Origin: DATCKG01 sp036562385
GTDB lineage: Bacteria; Bacillota; Sulfobacillia; Symbiobacteriales; Symbiobacteriaceae
Length of the DNA stretch: 64,000 nucleotides
Reading direction: 5' to 3'
Assembly: GCA_036562385.1 (NCBI GenBank)
Contig: DATCKG010000025.1
Location: forward strand, 49,605-113,604
Shown: positions 1 to 8,361 of the stretch, piece by piece
Position numbering within the stretch: position 1 is the first letter of the stretch
How the letters are laid out: every line of letters begins with the position of its first letter
Translations under genes and position numbers: made by a program
The notes under the pieces: generated by a model
What the model was told of the DNA's origin: nothing
The model's database searches: none
Seen by the model: the letters and a program-made list of their open reading frames with translations, nothing else

Positions 1-222
1 CTTCTGCATGGCAGGCCGCTCCAGGATGGAGTGGGACCAGCCGGAGATCCCGTCATCCTCAAATACATGCCGGATCACGTACTCCACTTGCTGGTTGGAG
101 AGGGTTCGGGCCCACTCCCGCAGCGCCATGACCTGGTGCTCCAGGGAATCCCCCTGTCGTACCGTCTCCTGGGAGATCCGGGCGAGAATCGCACAGGGAA
201 GCTGAACCGGACCGCTGCTCAT
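1..222 (-). CDS. Serine site-specific recombinase, N-terminal part (cut by window edge)
   Basis: The 74 visible codons read as the start of a resolvase/invertase-type catalytic domain. An A-R-I-S-Q-E motif places the nucleophilic serine at residue 17, followed by a Q-G-D-S-L-E-H-Q stretch and D-D-G-I-S-G with E-R-P-A-M-Q, the usual landmarks of large serine recombinases. The ATG at 222 overlaps the upstream small gene's stop by four bases (ATGA) and has a GGGGAGGGGA ribosome binding site, so the pair is translationally coupled. The family cuts and rejoins DNA at attachment sites through a 5'-phosphoserine link. The C-terminal DNA-binding part lies outside the window, so phage integrase, transposon resolvase and sporulation-excision roles cannot be told apart. 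Confidence 0.85.
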   Translation of the reverse strand, partial: MSSGPVQLPCAILARISQETVRQGDSLEHQVMALREWARTLSNQQVEYVIRHVFEDDGISGWSHSILERPAMQK

Positions 223-392
223 CCTGCTGATCCCCTCCCCCGCCGTACCACCACTTCTTGGCCGTACTTGGCGTTGAGGTAGTCCGCAACGGTATCCAGC
301 AGCATATCTTGAAATGATTCCGTCCCGTCCTTTTCGATCACCTCAAAGGTCTCCCGCCAATCGTCCCGGCCTTTCCGCCGTGTGGTATCCAT
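219..392 (-). CDS. Small hypothetical protein coupled to the recombinase
   Basis: A 57-residue charged protein with an amphipathic, helix-prone middle and a basic C-terminus. I chose the ATG at 392 because GGAGGTGACC lies just upstream; an in-frame GTG at 413 lacks such a site. Its stop overlaps the recombinase ATG by four bases, so the two are expressed together. I recognise no family. Small partners next to recombinases can be directionality factors or regulators, but here that is only a guess from position. It could also be an unrelated cargo or regulatory peptide of the same element. Confidence 0.6.
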   Translation of the reverse strand: MDTTRRKGRDDWRETFEVIEKDGTESFQDMLLDTVADYLNAKYGQEVVVRRGRGSAG

Positions 393-541
393 CCCACCGG
401 TCACCTCCGTCACCCATTCCCTATGACCCGGCGGGGTTGTACCACCACCTGTGGCTTACATGGACGGTCCAGCGATTGTTGTGCTATCATAGAACCGTCT
501 GTGTCTACCTTCAAGGACAGAATGAATGAGGGGGATTCTCC

Positions 542-1039
542 GTGCCGAGCATTCGGGAGTCTGACCTCCCTGGAATTGGCCGCAAGTATCAAATCGAAAC
601 CCGGAGCGGCGACAAGCTGGTTGTGGTGATCCATGATGATGGTCGTCGGGGGCTGTACCACTTTGACTATGACGACCCGGATACTCCCATCTCCAGCGTG
701 ACGCTGGACGACGATGAAGCGCGGCAGGTGGCCGCCATCATCGGCGGAATGACCTACAAGCCCAAGGACCTCGATTCCGTGGAAGTAGCCCTCGATGACC
801 TCGTCATTGAATGGTACAAGGTAGAGCCCGGTTCGCCGGTGACGGGGAAGAAGATCGGCGACCTGCAAATCCGGCAGCGGACAGGTGCTGTTATCATTGC
901 CATCATTGATCGGGACCGTCGCCAGAAGGTGAGTCCGGGACCCGATGAGGTGCTCACAGCAGGTGCAACGCTCGTGGTTGCGGGTGAACGGCATCAGGTC
1001 AAGGCGCTAAAGCAACTTATCCAAAGGGGAAGTGATTAG
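542..1039 (+). CDS. khtT: K+/H+ antiporter regulatory subunit, KhtT-like
   Basis: A 165-residue soluble protein. Its second half (about residues 75-160) reads as a TrkA-C/RCK_C domain, with a K-I-G-D-L-Q-I-R core and a closing 'G-A-T-L-V-V-A-G' strand, as in the YhaT/KhtT family. These subunits sit on the cytoplasmic face of a CPA2 antiporter and gate K+ efflux in response to ligand or pH. The start is a GTG at 542 after a purine-rich GAGGGGG site. The stop is three bases before the antiporter gene, so they form a two-gene operon. The usual third gene, khtS, is not seen. The symbol rests on domain and context. Confidence 0.85.
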   Translation: MPSIRESDLPGIGRKYQIETRSGDKLVVVIHDDGRRGLYHFDYDDPDTPISSVTLDDDEARQVAAIIGGMTYKPKDLDSVEVALDDLVIEWYKVEPGSPVTGKKIGDLQIRQRTGAVIIAIIDRDRRQKVSPGPDEVLTAGATLVVAGERHQVKALKQLIQRGSD

Positions 1040-1042
1040 CGC

Positions 1043-2287
1043 ATGGAGCATGCCGTCTTCGAACTGGGGCTCGCGCTGGCCCTCATGTCCGTTGCAGGCC
1101 TCGTAGCATCCAAGTTCCGTGTCTCCACAGTGCCCCTGCTCATCGTGTTAGGCATGCTCCTCGGCCCTCACGCCCCCAGGATCGGGATCATCGACCTGAG
1201 CTTTATCAACAGTGAGGCCCTTATCGAATTCATGGGCCGCCTCGGTGTGCTCTTCCTTCTCTTCTACCTCGGGCTGGAGTTTTCCGTCAGCCGGCTCATC
1301 CACGCCGGCCGGAAAATCGCGGTGGCCGGGGTCATCCATGTGGGCCTTAGCCTCCTCGTCGGGTTAGGTTTCGGCTTCCTCATGCGGTGGCCCCTGAAGG
1401 AGGTCCTGGTGACCGCCGGCCTCATGACGGTCACCTCCACCGCCATCATTGCAAAGATCCTGGTCGATCTGAAGCGCACGGCCAATCCGGAAACGGAACT
1501 GATCCTGGGCATCGTGATGGCCGACGACCTGTTTCTTGCCGTTTACCTGTCGATTGTCTCCGGCTTTGTGCTGAGCGGCGCCACATCCTTCGGCGAGGTG
1601 CTGATGGCGGGAGGCACCGCGTTGGGGTTCATGCTGGCGATCCTGCTGCTGGGCAGACTGGCCCTGCCATGGCTCAACCGGCTGCTGAGCATCCCGTCGA
1701 ATGAAGTCTTTCTCCTCATCATCTTTTCCCTCCTGATGCTGGTGGCCGGCTTCGGCGAAACCCTGCACGTAGCCGAGGCCATCGGCGCGCTCCTGTTCGG
1801 CCTGATGATCGCTGAAACCGAGCATCGGGAGCGGATTGAACACCTCATCCTCCCCTTCCGGGATTTCTTCGGGGCCCTCTTCTTCTTCAGTTTCGGCCTT
1901 TCCATTGATCCCTTTTCGCTGGGAGGAGCTATCGGGCCGGCCGTCGCTGCAGCCGCGGCCAGTGCCCTGGGTAACTTCATCGCCGGCATGCTGGCCGGCC
2001 GTTCCGCTGGGCTGTCCCATCGTGCTTCCGCCAATATTGGTCTGACTATTGTTTGCCGTGGCGAATTTTCTATCGTCATGGCCAACCTTGGTGCCCAGGG
2101 AGGGCTGATGCCGATTCTGCAGCCCTTTGCCGCCCTTTACGTGCTAATTCTCGCGATCCTGGGACCGTTCATGGCCAAGGAATCCAAGGTGATCTTCAAC
2201 TTCCTCAACAAGATCTTCAAGTGGCAGCAGCCGAGCCCCAAGCGGCCTGTGATGCCACCGCCCATGGAAGACACGAAACAGGGGTAA
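1043..2287 (+). CDS. khtU: CPA2-type K+(Na+)/H+ antiporter, KhtU-like
   Basis: A 414-residue polytopic membrane protein with about 12 hydrophobic segments. It has the Kef/CPA2 exchanger domain: a T-S-T-A-I-I-A-K segment near residue 133 and A-D-D near residue 158, the ion-binding aspartates of this superfamily. It ends after the membrane domain with no C-terminal TrkA-N domain, as expected when regulation comes from a separate KhtT subunit, encoded three bases upstream. The predicted role is proton-coupled export of K+ (possibly also Na+ or NH4+) under alkaline or electrophile stress. Which ion it prefers cannot be read from the sequence. A factor-independent terminator follows directly. Confidence 0.88.
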   Translation: MEHAVFELGLALALMSVAGLVASKFRVSTVPLLIVLGMLLGPHAPRIGIIDLSFINSEALIEFMGRLGVLFLLFYLGLEFSVSRLIHAGRKIAVAGVIHVGLSLLVGLGFGFLMRWPLKEVLVTAGLMTVTSTAIIAKILVDLKRTANPETELILGIVMADDLFLAVYLSIVSGFVLSGATSFGEVLMAGGTALGFMLAILLLGRLALPWLNRLLSIPSNEVFLLIIFSLLMLVAGFGETLHVAEAIGALLFGLMIAETEHRERIEHLILPFRDFFGALFFFSFGLSIDPFSLGGAIGPAVAAAAASALGNFIAGMLAGRSAGLSHRASANIGLTIVCRGEFSIVMANLGAQGGLMPILQPFAALYVLILAILGPFMAKESKVIFNFLNKIFKWQQPSPKRPVMPPPMEDTKQG

Positions 2288-2312
2288 TCCTGCCGTTCTT
2301 ACATAAGAAAAC

Positions 2313-2360
2313 AAGCGGGAAGCGGTTCCCTTTCACCAGGGGACACCATTCCCGCTTTTT
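2313..2360 (+). terminator. Rho-independent terminator after khtU
   Basis: The arms AAGCGGGAA (2313-2321) and TTCCCGCTT (2349-2357) are exact complements, with a GGTTCCC/GGGGAC sub-stem in the loop. The second arm runs into a T-tract. Confidence 0.8.
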
Positions 2361-2414
2361 GACTTAGGGACTGTCGGCACTTGCGCATGCCCTATGCCGA
2401 AACACCGGTTATCG

Positions 2415-2876
2415 TCATGTTGGCTCCTGTCGTAATGCTTCCACCTCCTCAGGTGTTAGGCCCCTGTAGATTCCCTCCGATCCGGTCCACCGAATCTGGG
2501 TAAAAGGACAATCACTTTTTTCACCGCCCAGTTGGGTTACCCACCTATGAGCTGCCCGAAACACTCCGGGCAGAGCGCCCGGTTGCTTTAGTTCGGGGAG
2601 CAGGTTTTTCAGTTTGGTGGCGGAGATGGGACCGGGGTTCTCCATGAAAACACGCCATACTTGCAATTGTTTTTGAGTGAGACCCTCAGAAAGCCGCCGC
2701 AACCGGTTAATCTGATCTGGGTCAACGGTTTGGCGACAAGAGTCAGGGGTGGAAACCTCGGAGCCTGTTGGCTTGGCTCCTCTATTTAGGTAAGCATGGA
2801 GAAAATCCTGAAATTCCCTGACAGCGCTTTCTCCCTCACTTAAGTCAAACTCCACGATCACTTTAGCGATCTTCAT
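2415..2876 (-). CDS. Hypothetical protein, possible winged-helix domain
   Basis: A 153-residue protein with an ATG start behind a GGAG site. The N-terminal 30 residues look like a small acidic alpha/beta segment. Residues 60-145 carry a helical, winged-helix-like pattern (T-Q-K-Q-L-Q-V-W followed by I-S-A-T-K-L-K-N-L-L). I know no family for it. It is a single gene downstream of the amylase operon's terminator on the same strand, so it probably has its own promoter. Its base composition matches the lower-GC sugar operon rather than the GC-rich neighbours, so it may have arrived with that block. A regulator of the operon is possible but not shown. Confidence 0.6.
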   Translation of the reverse strand: MKIAKVIVEFDLSEGESAVREFQDFLHAYLNRGAKPTGSEVSTPDSCRQTVDPDQINRLRRLSEGLTQKQLQVWRVFMENPGPISATKLKNLLPELKQPGALPGVFRAAHRWVTQLGGEKSDCPFTQIRWTGSEGIYRGLTPEEVEALRQEPT

Positions 2877-2984
2877 GCCTCCCGCTCCTCTGGCAAATTG
2901 ATTTGAGATTAAGTATGTACAGAAGTACGCTCAGCGGAAAGTTCGATGACCACGAACTCCGATCCTCCGTGCACGAAAAGGAAA

Positions 2985-3011
2985 AGGTGAAGGGGGTTCG
3001 CCCCTTCACCT
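2985..3011 (-). terminator. Terminator of the sugar-uptake/amylase operon
   Basis: Read on the minus strand, GGTGAAGGGG-CGAAC-CCCCTTCACC is followed by TTTTCCTTTT. The amylase stop codon (3006-3008) lies inside the first arm. Confidence 0.88.
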
Positions 3012-4394
3012 CAAGCTTGCTGGCGTCAGTACAACAAACCCAAGTGGATCCAGATCCAATGCGACAGTTCCGGAATCACCCGTCGGAAAAATAGAATCTG
3101 ATAGCGCATCCCGCCAGGCAGAGACTTTCCGGGGAGAAACAATACGAAGAGATTCCTTCTGAAAACCAGCGTTGATCGCCACAATCACTGTATCGTCTTG
3201 GAGGGTACGGCTGAAGACGTAGGTTCGTTCTTGGCAGCATAAAGTGCGAAAATCCCCTCGTCGAAGAGCCGGGTGATTAGACCGTATCCGGCACAACTTT
3301 TTCACGAGCGAGAGTAAGTCGTGATTCCACTGGGATTCATCCCAAGGCATGCACCTGCGACAATCTGGATCTTGTCCACCCTCCAAGCCTACTTCGTCGC
3401 CGTAATAGATCATCGGGGCACCTTCAAACGTAAAAAGAAACACATAAGCCGCTTTCACTGGGTCTACCCGTCCCCCCGCCACTGTCCGAATTCGCGGGGT
3501 GTCGTGACTACCCACAAGGGTGAGCAAAGTTTGTCTAACTTCCGCCGGGTAGGCACCGCGAAGGGCCTTGAGCTCACGGTCAAAAGTGCTAGCGTCAATC
3601 GCTTGTTGCACTAAGAACCGAATCAGAAGTTCCCGTAGCGGGTAGTGGGTAACACCATCGAACTGGTCCCCCTCAAGCCACGGAGATGCGTTGCCCCAAG
3701 CCTCGCCGACGAGAAACGCGTCCGGTCGAATCTGCTTCACGACCTTGCGAAACCCACGCCAAAAATCATGCGAAACCTCCCAGGGCACATCAAGTCGCCA
3801 GCCATCGATGTGGTATTCCTCGATCCAATAACTGGCGACGCCATACAGGTAGTCCCGCACAGCAGGATTCTCCGTATTGAGCCTCGGGAGGTATGAGACA
3901 CCGCCGCACGCTCGGTAATTCGGAGGCTGCACACGTACGGGCAGGGATTCGAAATGATACCACTGACAGTAGGGAGAGGCTTCCCCTCTGTGGAGGACAT
4001 CCTGGAAAGCCCAGAACGAGTCCCCGGTGTGGTTGAACACCCCGTCCAAAATAATACGCATTCCATGCTCGTGCACGGCGTCCACCAAGGAACGGAGCGC
4101 TTCGTTCCCACCAAAGCAGCGATCCACTTGGTAATAGTCAGCGGTATCGTACTTGTGATTAGAGGGGGCCGCAAAAATCGGGGTTAGGTAGAGGGCGGTG
4201 ACTCCCAGTGACTTCAAATACGGTAACCGCTCCTTGATTCCCGCCAAGTCACCGCCAAAAAAGCTAGTCGAGGTAGGGGAATCTCCCCATGGCTGCACAT
4301 TCGGTGGATCATTCGAGGGATCACCGTTGCAAAAACGATCCGGCATAATCTGATAAAATACCGCGTCTCGTACCCATTCGAGATGCTGCGTCAT
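3006..4394 (-). CDS. GH13 alpha-amylase family, cyclomaltodextrinase/neopullulanase-like
   Basis: A 462-residue enzyme with the full GH13 barrel. D-G-V-F-N-H is region I. G-W-R-L-D gives the nucleophile Asp202, V-G-E-A-W-G the acid/base Glu231, and G-S-H-D-T-P the transition-state Asp298. The start matches neopullulanase-type enzymes (F-Y-Q-I-M-P-D-R-F) but the roughly 120-residue N-terminal CBM34 domain usual in those enzymes is missing. No signal peptide is visible, so it should hydrolyse imported maltodextrins or cyclodextrins in the cytoplasm. It is the last gene of the minus-strand ABC operon, six bases after the permease stop, with an AAGGAA ribosome site. Confidence 0.88.
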   Translation of the reverse strand: MTQHLEWVRDAVFYQIMPDRFCNGDPSNDPPNVQPWGDSPTSTSFFGGDLAGIKERLPYLKSLGVTALYLTPIFAAPSNHKYDTADYYQVDRCFGGNEALRSLVDAVHEHGMRIILDGVFNHTGDSFWAFQDVLHRGEASPYCQWYHFESLPVRVQPPNYRACGGVSYLPRLNTENPAVRDYLYGVASYWIEEYHIDGWRLDVPWEVSHDFWRGFRKVVKQIRPDAFLVGEAWGNASPWLEGDQFDGVTHYPLRELLIRFLVQQAIDASTFDRELKALRGAYPAEVRQTLLTLVGSHDTPRIRTVAGGRVDPVKAAYVFLFTFEGAPMIYYGDEVGLEGGQDPDCRRCMPWDESQWNHDLLSLVKKLCRIRSNHPALRRGDFRTLCCQERTYVFSRTLQDDTVIVAINAGFQKESLRIVSPRKVSAWRDALSDSIFPTGDSGTVALDLDPLGFVVLTPASLR

Positions 4395-4399
4395 GAGCG

Positions 4400-5239
4400 T
4401 TATTCCTTAAGCCCTCCCATTGTCAAACCTTGAATAATCCAGCGCTGAGCCAATACAAACAGAGCGAGAACCGGCAACGTCGCTGTTACCGTGCCAGCCA
4501 TCAGGTACACCCACTGCGTCCCGTACTTCCCGGAAAACATGGCCAGACCGACCTGAATGGTAAGCTTCTCCGGGCTCGTAGTAACTATGAGGGGCCAAAG
4601 GAAGTCATTCCACGCAAAAAGAAACGCGAACAGTCCCAGGGTAGCAACCGCTGGGCGCGCTATAGGCAGGAGAACACGGAAAAGCACACCGAACGGACTG
4701 CAACCATCGATCATGGCCGCCTCATCAAGTTCTCTGGGAATGGTCCGGAAATACTGTCGCATCAAGAATATCCCAAATGCACTCGCCAGTCGGGGCACGA
4801 TGAGGGCGGCGTAGGTGTTAAGCCACCCCAACCGCTGCACCAGAAGATACGACGGAATGAGCTGTAGATGAAACGGAATCATTAGTGTACCGAGGAACAG
4901 CAAGAAAAGCACGTTCTTAAATGGGAATTCCAGCCGATCAAACGCGTATGCCGCCATCGCACTCGTGATCACCTGACCGGCCGTAATGAAAACAGCCATT
5001 ATGAAACTGTTCAGGTAATACCGCCCAAAGGGTGCTGCTTTCCATGCGGCTACGTAATTCTCCCATCGAAACCATACAGGGACGAGATACGGGGGCGAAA
5101 ACGTTTCCTGAATCGGTTTAAGTGAAGTAGTAATCATCCACAGGAAGGGCAAGACAACCGCTATCGCACCCGCAATGAGAAATGCGTGAAGCAGCAAGGA
5201 TCCGGCTATGGCCTGCAGCCGATGCCCCCCACGGTTCAT
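4400..5239 (-). CDS. Sugar ABC transporter permease, MalG-type
   Basis: A 279-residue membrane protein with six predicted segments. The EAA loop (E-L-D-E-A-A-M-I-D-G, about 85 residues from the end) contacts the ATPase, and the C-terminus is the short L-T-M-G-G-L-K-E typical of MalG-like carbohydrate permeases. I chose the ATG at 5239 because GGAGGAGATC precedes it and its first bases overlap the upstream permease stop (ATGA); an upstream in-frame start has no such support. With the partner permease it forms the channel of an oligosaccharide importer. The operon carries no ATPase gene, so a shared MsmX-like ATPase encoded elsewhere is implied. Confidence 0.9.
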   Translation of the reverse strand: MNRGGHRLQAIAGSLLLHAFLIAGAIAVVLPFLWMITTSLKPIQETFSPPYLVPVWFRWENYVAAWKAAPFGRYYLNSFIMAVFITAGQVITSAMAAYAFDRLEFPFKNVLFLLFLGTLMIPFHLQLIPSYLLVQRLGWLNTYAALIVPRLASAFGIFLMRQYFRTIPRELDEAAMIDGCSPFGVLFRVLLPIARPAVATLGLFAFLFAWNDFLWPLIVTTSPEKLTIQVGLAMFSGKYGTQWVYLMAGTVTATLPVLALFVLAQRWIIQGLTMGGLKE

Positions 5240-6159
5240 GATCTCCTCCAGCCTCCTTCGCCTGACAAGCGCCACTGTAAAATTGTGGCGACGAAAACAA
5301 CCAGAAATATAACCCAGCCCACGGCCGCAGCGTAGCCGAGATGAAACAGTCGAAACGCTTGTCGATACAGGAACAGGGGCAGTACATCCGTGGCCCCTAA
5401 GGGACCACCGGACGTCATGACAAAGACATGGTCAAAAGCCTGAAACGAATCGATTACCGTCATAATTGTCAGCAGTACAGTGGTTGGGGTTAGAAGCGGC
5501 CACGTGATATGCCTAAACCGGTGCCACGGACCGGCACCGTCCACCAGCGCTGCCTCGTAATACTCCGGCGAGATCGCCTGGAGACCCGCCAAGTAAACCA
5601 CCATATTGAAGCCGAGGCGTTTCCAAACCCCAACGAGAATGACCGCTGGAAGCGCCCATAACGGGTCACTTAACCAACGCGGGCCGCTGATGCCAATCTT
5701 CCGTAGGCCCACGTTGATCACGCCGTTGACGGGGTCAAATAGCAGCGTCCATACCACGCCGGCAGCTACAGTTGCAGTAATAACCGGCGTGAAATAGATT
5801 GTCCGGTAAACCGTTCTGGCGAAAAGGCGTCGGTTGAGTGCTAGGGCGACAGCAAGACCAGCAGCCAGTGATAACACAGTCACACTGACCGTATAAAGCG
5901 CAGTAACACGAACGGAGTTCCAGAAATCGGCATCATGGAGAAGTTCGCGGTAATTCCCCGCCCCTACGAAGACCTTCGCAGCGCTGAGCCCGTCCCAATC
6001 AAGGAGGCTAAGCCATACCGCGTAAAGCGTAGGATAAATGTTGAACAACCCGAAGACTAACAAGGCAGGTAGCAATAAGAATAGCGCAGCCCAGGCCTGA
6101 CTGGCCCTTAAGGATGAAGGCCGATCCGTTATGGTCCGCACCGCCCGCAACGGAACCAC
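5236..6159 (-). CDS. Sugar ABC transporter permease, MalF-type
   Basis: A 307-residue protein with six predicted membrane segments, the first starting about residue 23. Its EAA coupling loop reads E-A-A-L-V-D-G-A-G-P-W near residue 200. It is the larger permease of a CUT1 carbohydrate importer and pairs with the downstream MalG-type permease, whose ATG overlaps its stop. The start is taken as GTG at 6159 behind GAGGGAG; this site is close to the start, so an internal start is possible. About 540 bases separate it from the binding-protein gene, an unusually long gap filled by stem-loops (see 6295-6505). Confidence 0.88.
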   Translation of the reverse strand: MVPLRAVRTITDRPSSLRASQAWAALFLLLPALLVFGLFNIYPTLYAVWLSLLDWDGLSAAKVFVGAGNYRELLHDADFWNSVRVTALYTVSVTVLSLAAGLAVALALNRRLFARTVYRTIYFTPVITATVAAGVVWTLLFDPVNGVINVGLRKIGISGPRWLSDPLWALPAVILVGVWKRLGFNMVVYLAGLQAISPEYYEAALVDGAGPWHRFRHITWPLLTPTTVLLTIMTVIDSFQAFDHVFVMTSGGPLGATDVLPLFLYRQAFRLFHLGYAAAVGWVIFLVVFVATILQWRLSGEGGWRRS

Positions 6160-6294
6160 TCCCTCGTACGCTAGCGGTCAGAATCCACTAGTCTGCTTGT
6201 TGATGTCATTTTCTGGGATTCTATCTGTTAAAGGTAAGAAAGGGAAACGATGCCATATTATGGCGGGGCGACATCCGAGATTGAACCTTGCCAG

Positions 6295-6505
6295 CGTCCA
6301 TGCCAAAGGAACGTTGGCACTACTCCAGGATCGGCGGGAGGTAGCAGCCTTCCAGCCTTCCAACGCCCCGTCCGGGGCGGAATGACTGATGAAGTAGACA
6401 GTAGGATGCTGACCTCCCGCCACCTGAATCGCTGGTGATCAGAGTCAAAGCGAAAGTCACGAGCCTCGGCAGCTCGTTTCAGTACCTGGAGCAGGCCCGG
6501 CTCCA
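6295..6505 (-). other. Structured intercistronic region between binding-protein and permease genes
   Basis: The 539-base gap 6160-6698 holds no convincing gene but has a series of stems. TGCCAA/TTGGCA lies at 6301-6319. A 14-15 base-pair stem joins 6333-6346 to 6407-6421 with one bulged base, and inside its loop CGCCCC/GGGGCG sits at 6364-6379. ACGAGC/GCTCGT lies at 6459-6477 and GGAGC/GCTCC at 6488-6504. None is followed by a clear T-tract. I read it as an mRNA-stability or processing element that lets the binding protein be made in excess, or a non-coding RNA; the function is inferred. Confidence 0.45.
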
Positions 6506-6698
6506 CCGCCTTGTTAGCCTGACGTTACCGCTTGGGCTTTAATAAGCGTACCCGGCGCTACTTAATACCAACCGGTTTAATACTTCCATCATCGTTGCCC
6601 GACTACCGTTCAGCAATAGCCGGTTCCAACGGTCCAGGGCAACTGGTACGAGGCATTCTAGAGCCTGAAGTTGACGAAATTGCCACCTCCAGCCCGAC

Positions 6699-8000
6699 TT
6701 ATTTCTGCATGGCCTTGATGACGGCATTTTCAGCGTTGGCAAGCGCCTCTTTTACCGTGACCTGCCCGAAGAAAGCTTTCTCCAGTTCTCTTGCGAACGC
6801 GAGCGACGTATCAGGATACTCGGGAATGGGAGGACGTGCACGTGCGAATTGCTGCTGCTCCACAAACGGTTTCAGGCGAGGCTCCTGATTAAGCCAAGCC
6901 TGGTACTTAGGATCGCTTGCCACGGACTTTCGGATGGGCATGAAACCCGTTAAGATGTCCCACTCCACCTGCACGGGTGTACTGGTCAGCCACAAAACAA
7001 ATTTGATGGCTGCCGCCTGCTTCTCAGGGGTAGTCTTGAAAACGAAGATCTGTTCGCCCCCTAGGTTCGTGGCTGGCTGGCCTCCTTCGGGCGTAGGAAT
7101 CATCGCCGTGCCCCAGTCAAACGACGCCTGCTTCGCGAATACGCCCACCATCCAAGAGCCGTCAATCCGCATGCCCGCCTGGCCCTTTTCGAAGGCGCCC
7201 CACTGCCCGGGCTGCGAAACCTTGTCACGATGAATCAGGTCAACCAGAAACTGTAGAGCCTTTTCGCCTGAAGCGTTGTTAAAACCTGGCTTACTATAGT
7301 TGTCAGCTAGGTACTCCCCGCCTGCCTGCCACAGGAAGGGTTGGAATTGCCATGTCAATCCTTCCCCGTTGTCACCGGCGGTAGTGTAAATCTCAAATCC
7401 TTGGATACCTTCTCCCAGCGCGGCAATCTCTTTTGCCGCCTCCCGAAGTTCTTCCCACGTTTGAGGTGGACAATCGGGATCGAGCCCAGCTTTCCGGAAC
7501 AGATCTTTGTTGTAGAATAGCCCAAGGCTATTAGCACTGACCGGGAGTGCCTGAAGCTTCCCCTGGTACCTGCTGTACTCGAGAGGAGCTGGATAGAAGT
7601 CCTCCAAATCCACTTTCGCCTCTTTGATAGCCTCATCCAGAGGAAGAAGCGCCTCCGTGGAATGGAGCCTGGACATCCACGCAATATCACCAGCTGCCAC
7701 AGCAGGCGGGTTCTTACCCGCGATAGCGGCTTGGAGCTTTGGAAGCAGTTCTCCCCATGGCATCGTCACATTCTTGACCCGGATGTCGGGATGCTCCGCA
7801 TTGAACTCTTCGATCAAGGCGCTGATGGCCTCTCCGTTCTGGCCGTCCCAGTAATTCCAGAATTCGATCTCCACCGGCGCTCCTCCGGAGCCGGTATTCG
7901 ACTGCTTTCCTTGATCGGTTCCTGCCAAGGAGCAAGCCGAAACAACCAAGACAGTCATGACAAGAATTGAGAAGGAACTCCATAGCTTCTTGGTACGCAT
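6699..8000 (-). CDS. Sugar ABC transporter substrate-binding lipoprotein
   Basis: A 433-residue family 1 extracellular solute-binding protein. It starts with a lipoprotein signal: basic M-R-T-K-K, a hydrophobic core, then the lipobox V-V-S-A-C, which lipidates Cys23. The mature part has the I-E-F-W-N-Y-W start and W-Q-F-Q-P-F-L-W hinge region seen in maltose/multiple-sugar binding proteins. It is the first gene of the minus-strand operon with two permeases and an amylase. The ATG at 8000 is preceded by GGAGGT. The ligand is probably a maltodextrin or cyclodextrin, judged only from the amylase; no regulator gene lies nearby. Confidence 0.9.
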   Translation of the reverse strand: MRTKKLWSSFSILVMTVLVVSACSLAGTDQGKQSNTGSGGAPVEIEFWNYWDGQNGEAISALIEEFNAEHPDIRVKNVTMPWGELLPKLQAAIAGKNPPAVAAGDIAWMSRLHSTEALLPLDEAIKEAKVDLEDFYPAPLEYSRYQGKLQALPVSANSLGLFYNKDLFRKAGLDPDCPPQTWEELREAAKEIAALGEGIQGFEIYTTAGDNGEGLTWQFQPFLWQAGGEYLADNYSKPGFNNASGEKALQFLVDLIHRDKVSQPGQWGAFEKGQAGMRIDGSWMVGVFAKQASFDWGTAMIPTPEGGQPATNLGGEQIFVFKTTPEKQAAAIKFVLWLTSTPVQVEWDILTGFMPIRKSVASDPKYQAWLNQEPRLKPFVEQQQFARARPPIPEYPDTSLAFARELEKAFFGQVTVKEALANAENAVIKAMQK

Positions 8001-8361
8001 ATGTGGGCTACCTCCATGGAAAAATTGGCAAGTCCTGCGTGGCTTCGTACACTACTGTTTCGGCTCGCACATCACCAGCGAAGCAGTGGCCGGACCATAC
8101 CCCCTTTCGCTACGGATGACGGTCGGAGCTGCCACGCTTCGCTTTTCTCCCACCGGAGCCCGCCCATTTCTGCACCGCGGGGTTCGCAATTTTTCCGGCA
8201 GGAGCTTGCACAGAACCTTGGACTACTGTAGAATAGGGTACAGGAGAGGTGGGAAGGAGACAGCTCCGACCAAAAAACAGGTTTTCCAGCGCCTGGAAGA
8301 GCGGTTATCGTGTTGCGATGATAACCCTCTTGCAGGCTAGTGCCGCGTTGAGATAGTTTCG
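8001..8361. other. Intergenic region with hairpin and divergent promoters
   Basis: The minus side must carry the sugar operon promoter, but I see no clear -10/-35 for it. On the plus side there is a good sigma-A-type promoter (8206-8234). Downstream of it are TCCAG-CGC-CTGGA (8285-8297) and a longer stem, AAGAG-C-GGTTATC paired with GATAACC-CTCTT (8297-8331). These could be operators for the sugar operon or stems in a plus-strand leader or small RNA. No T-tract follows the second stem. Confidence 0.4.
8206..8234 (+). promoter_or_regulatory. Predicted sigma-A promoter
   Basis: TTGCAC (8206-8211), a 17-base spacer, then TAGAAT (8229-8234). It points toward the small ORF ending at 8616 and away from the sugar operon. 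Confidence 0.5.

Noticed and set aside
6258..6742. Two short minus-strand frames in the sugar operon gap
   Set aside because: No good start, no recognisable motifs, and they coincide with the stem-loop chain.
8040..8240. Possible T-box or other riboswitch leader upstream of the sugar operon
   Set aside because: The T-box sequence and a terminator-antiterminator pair are not present.
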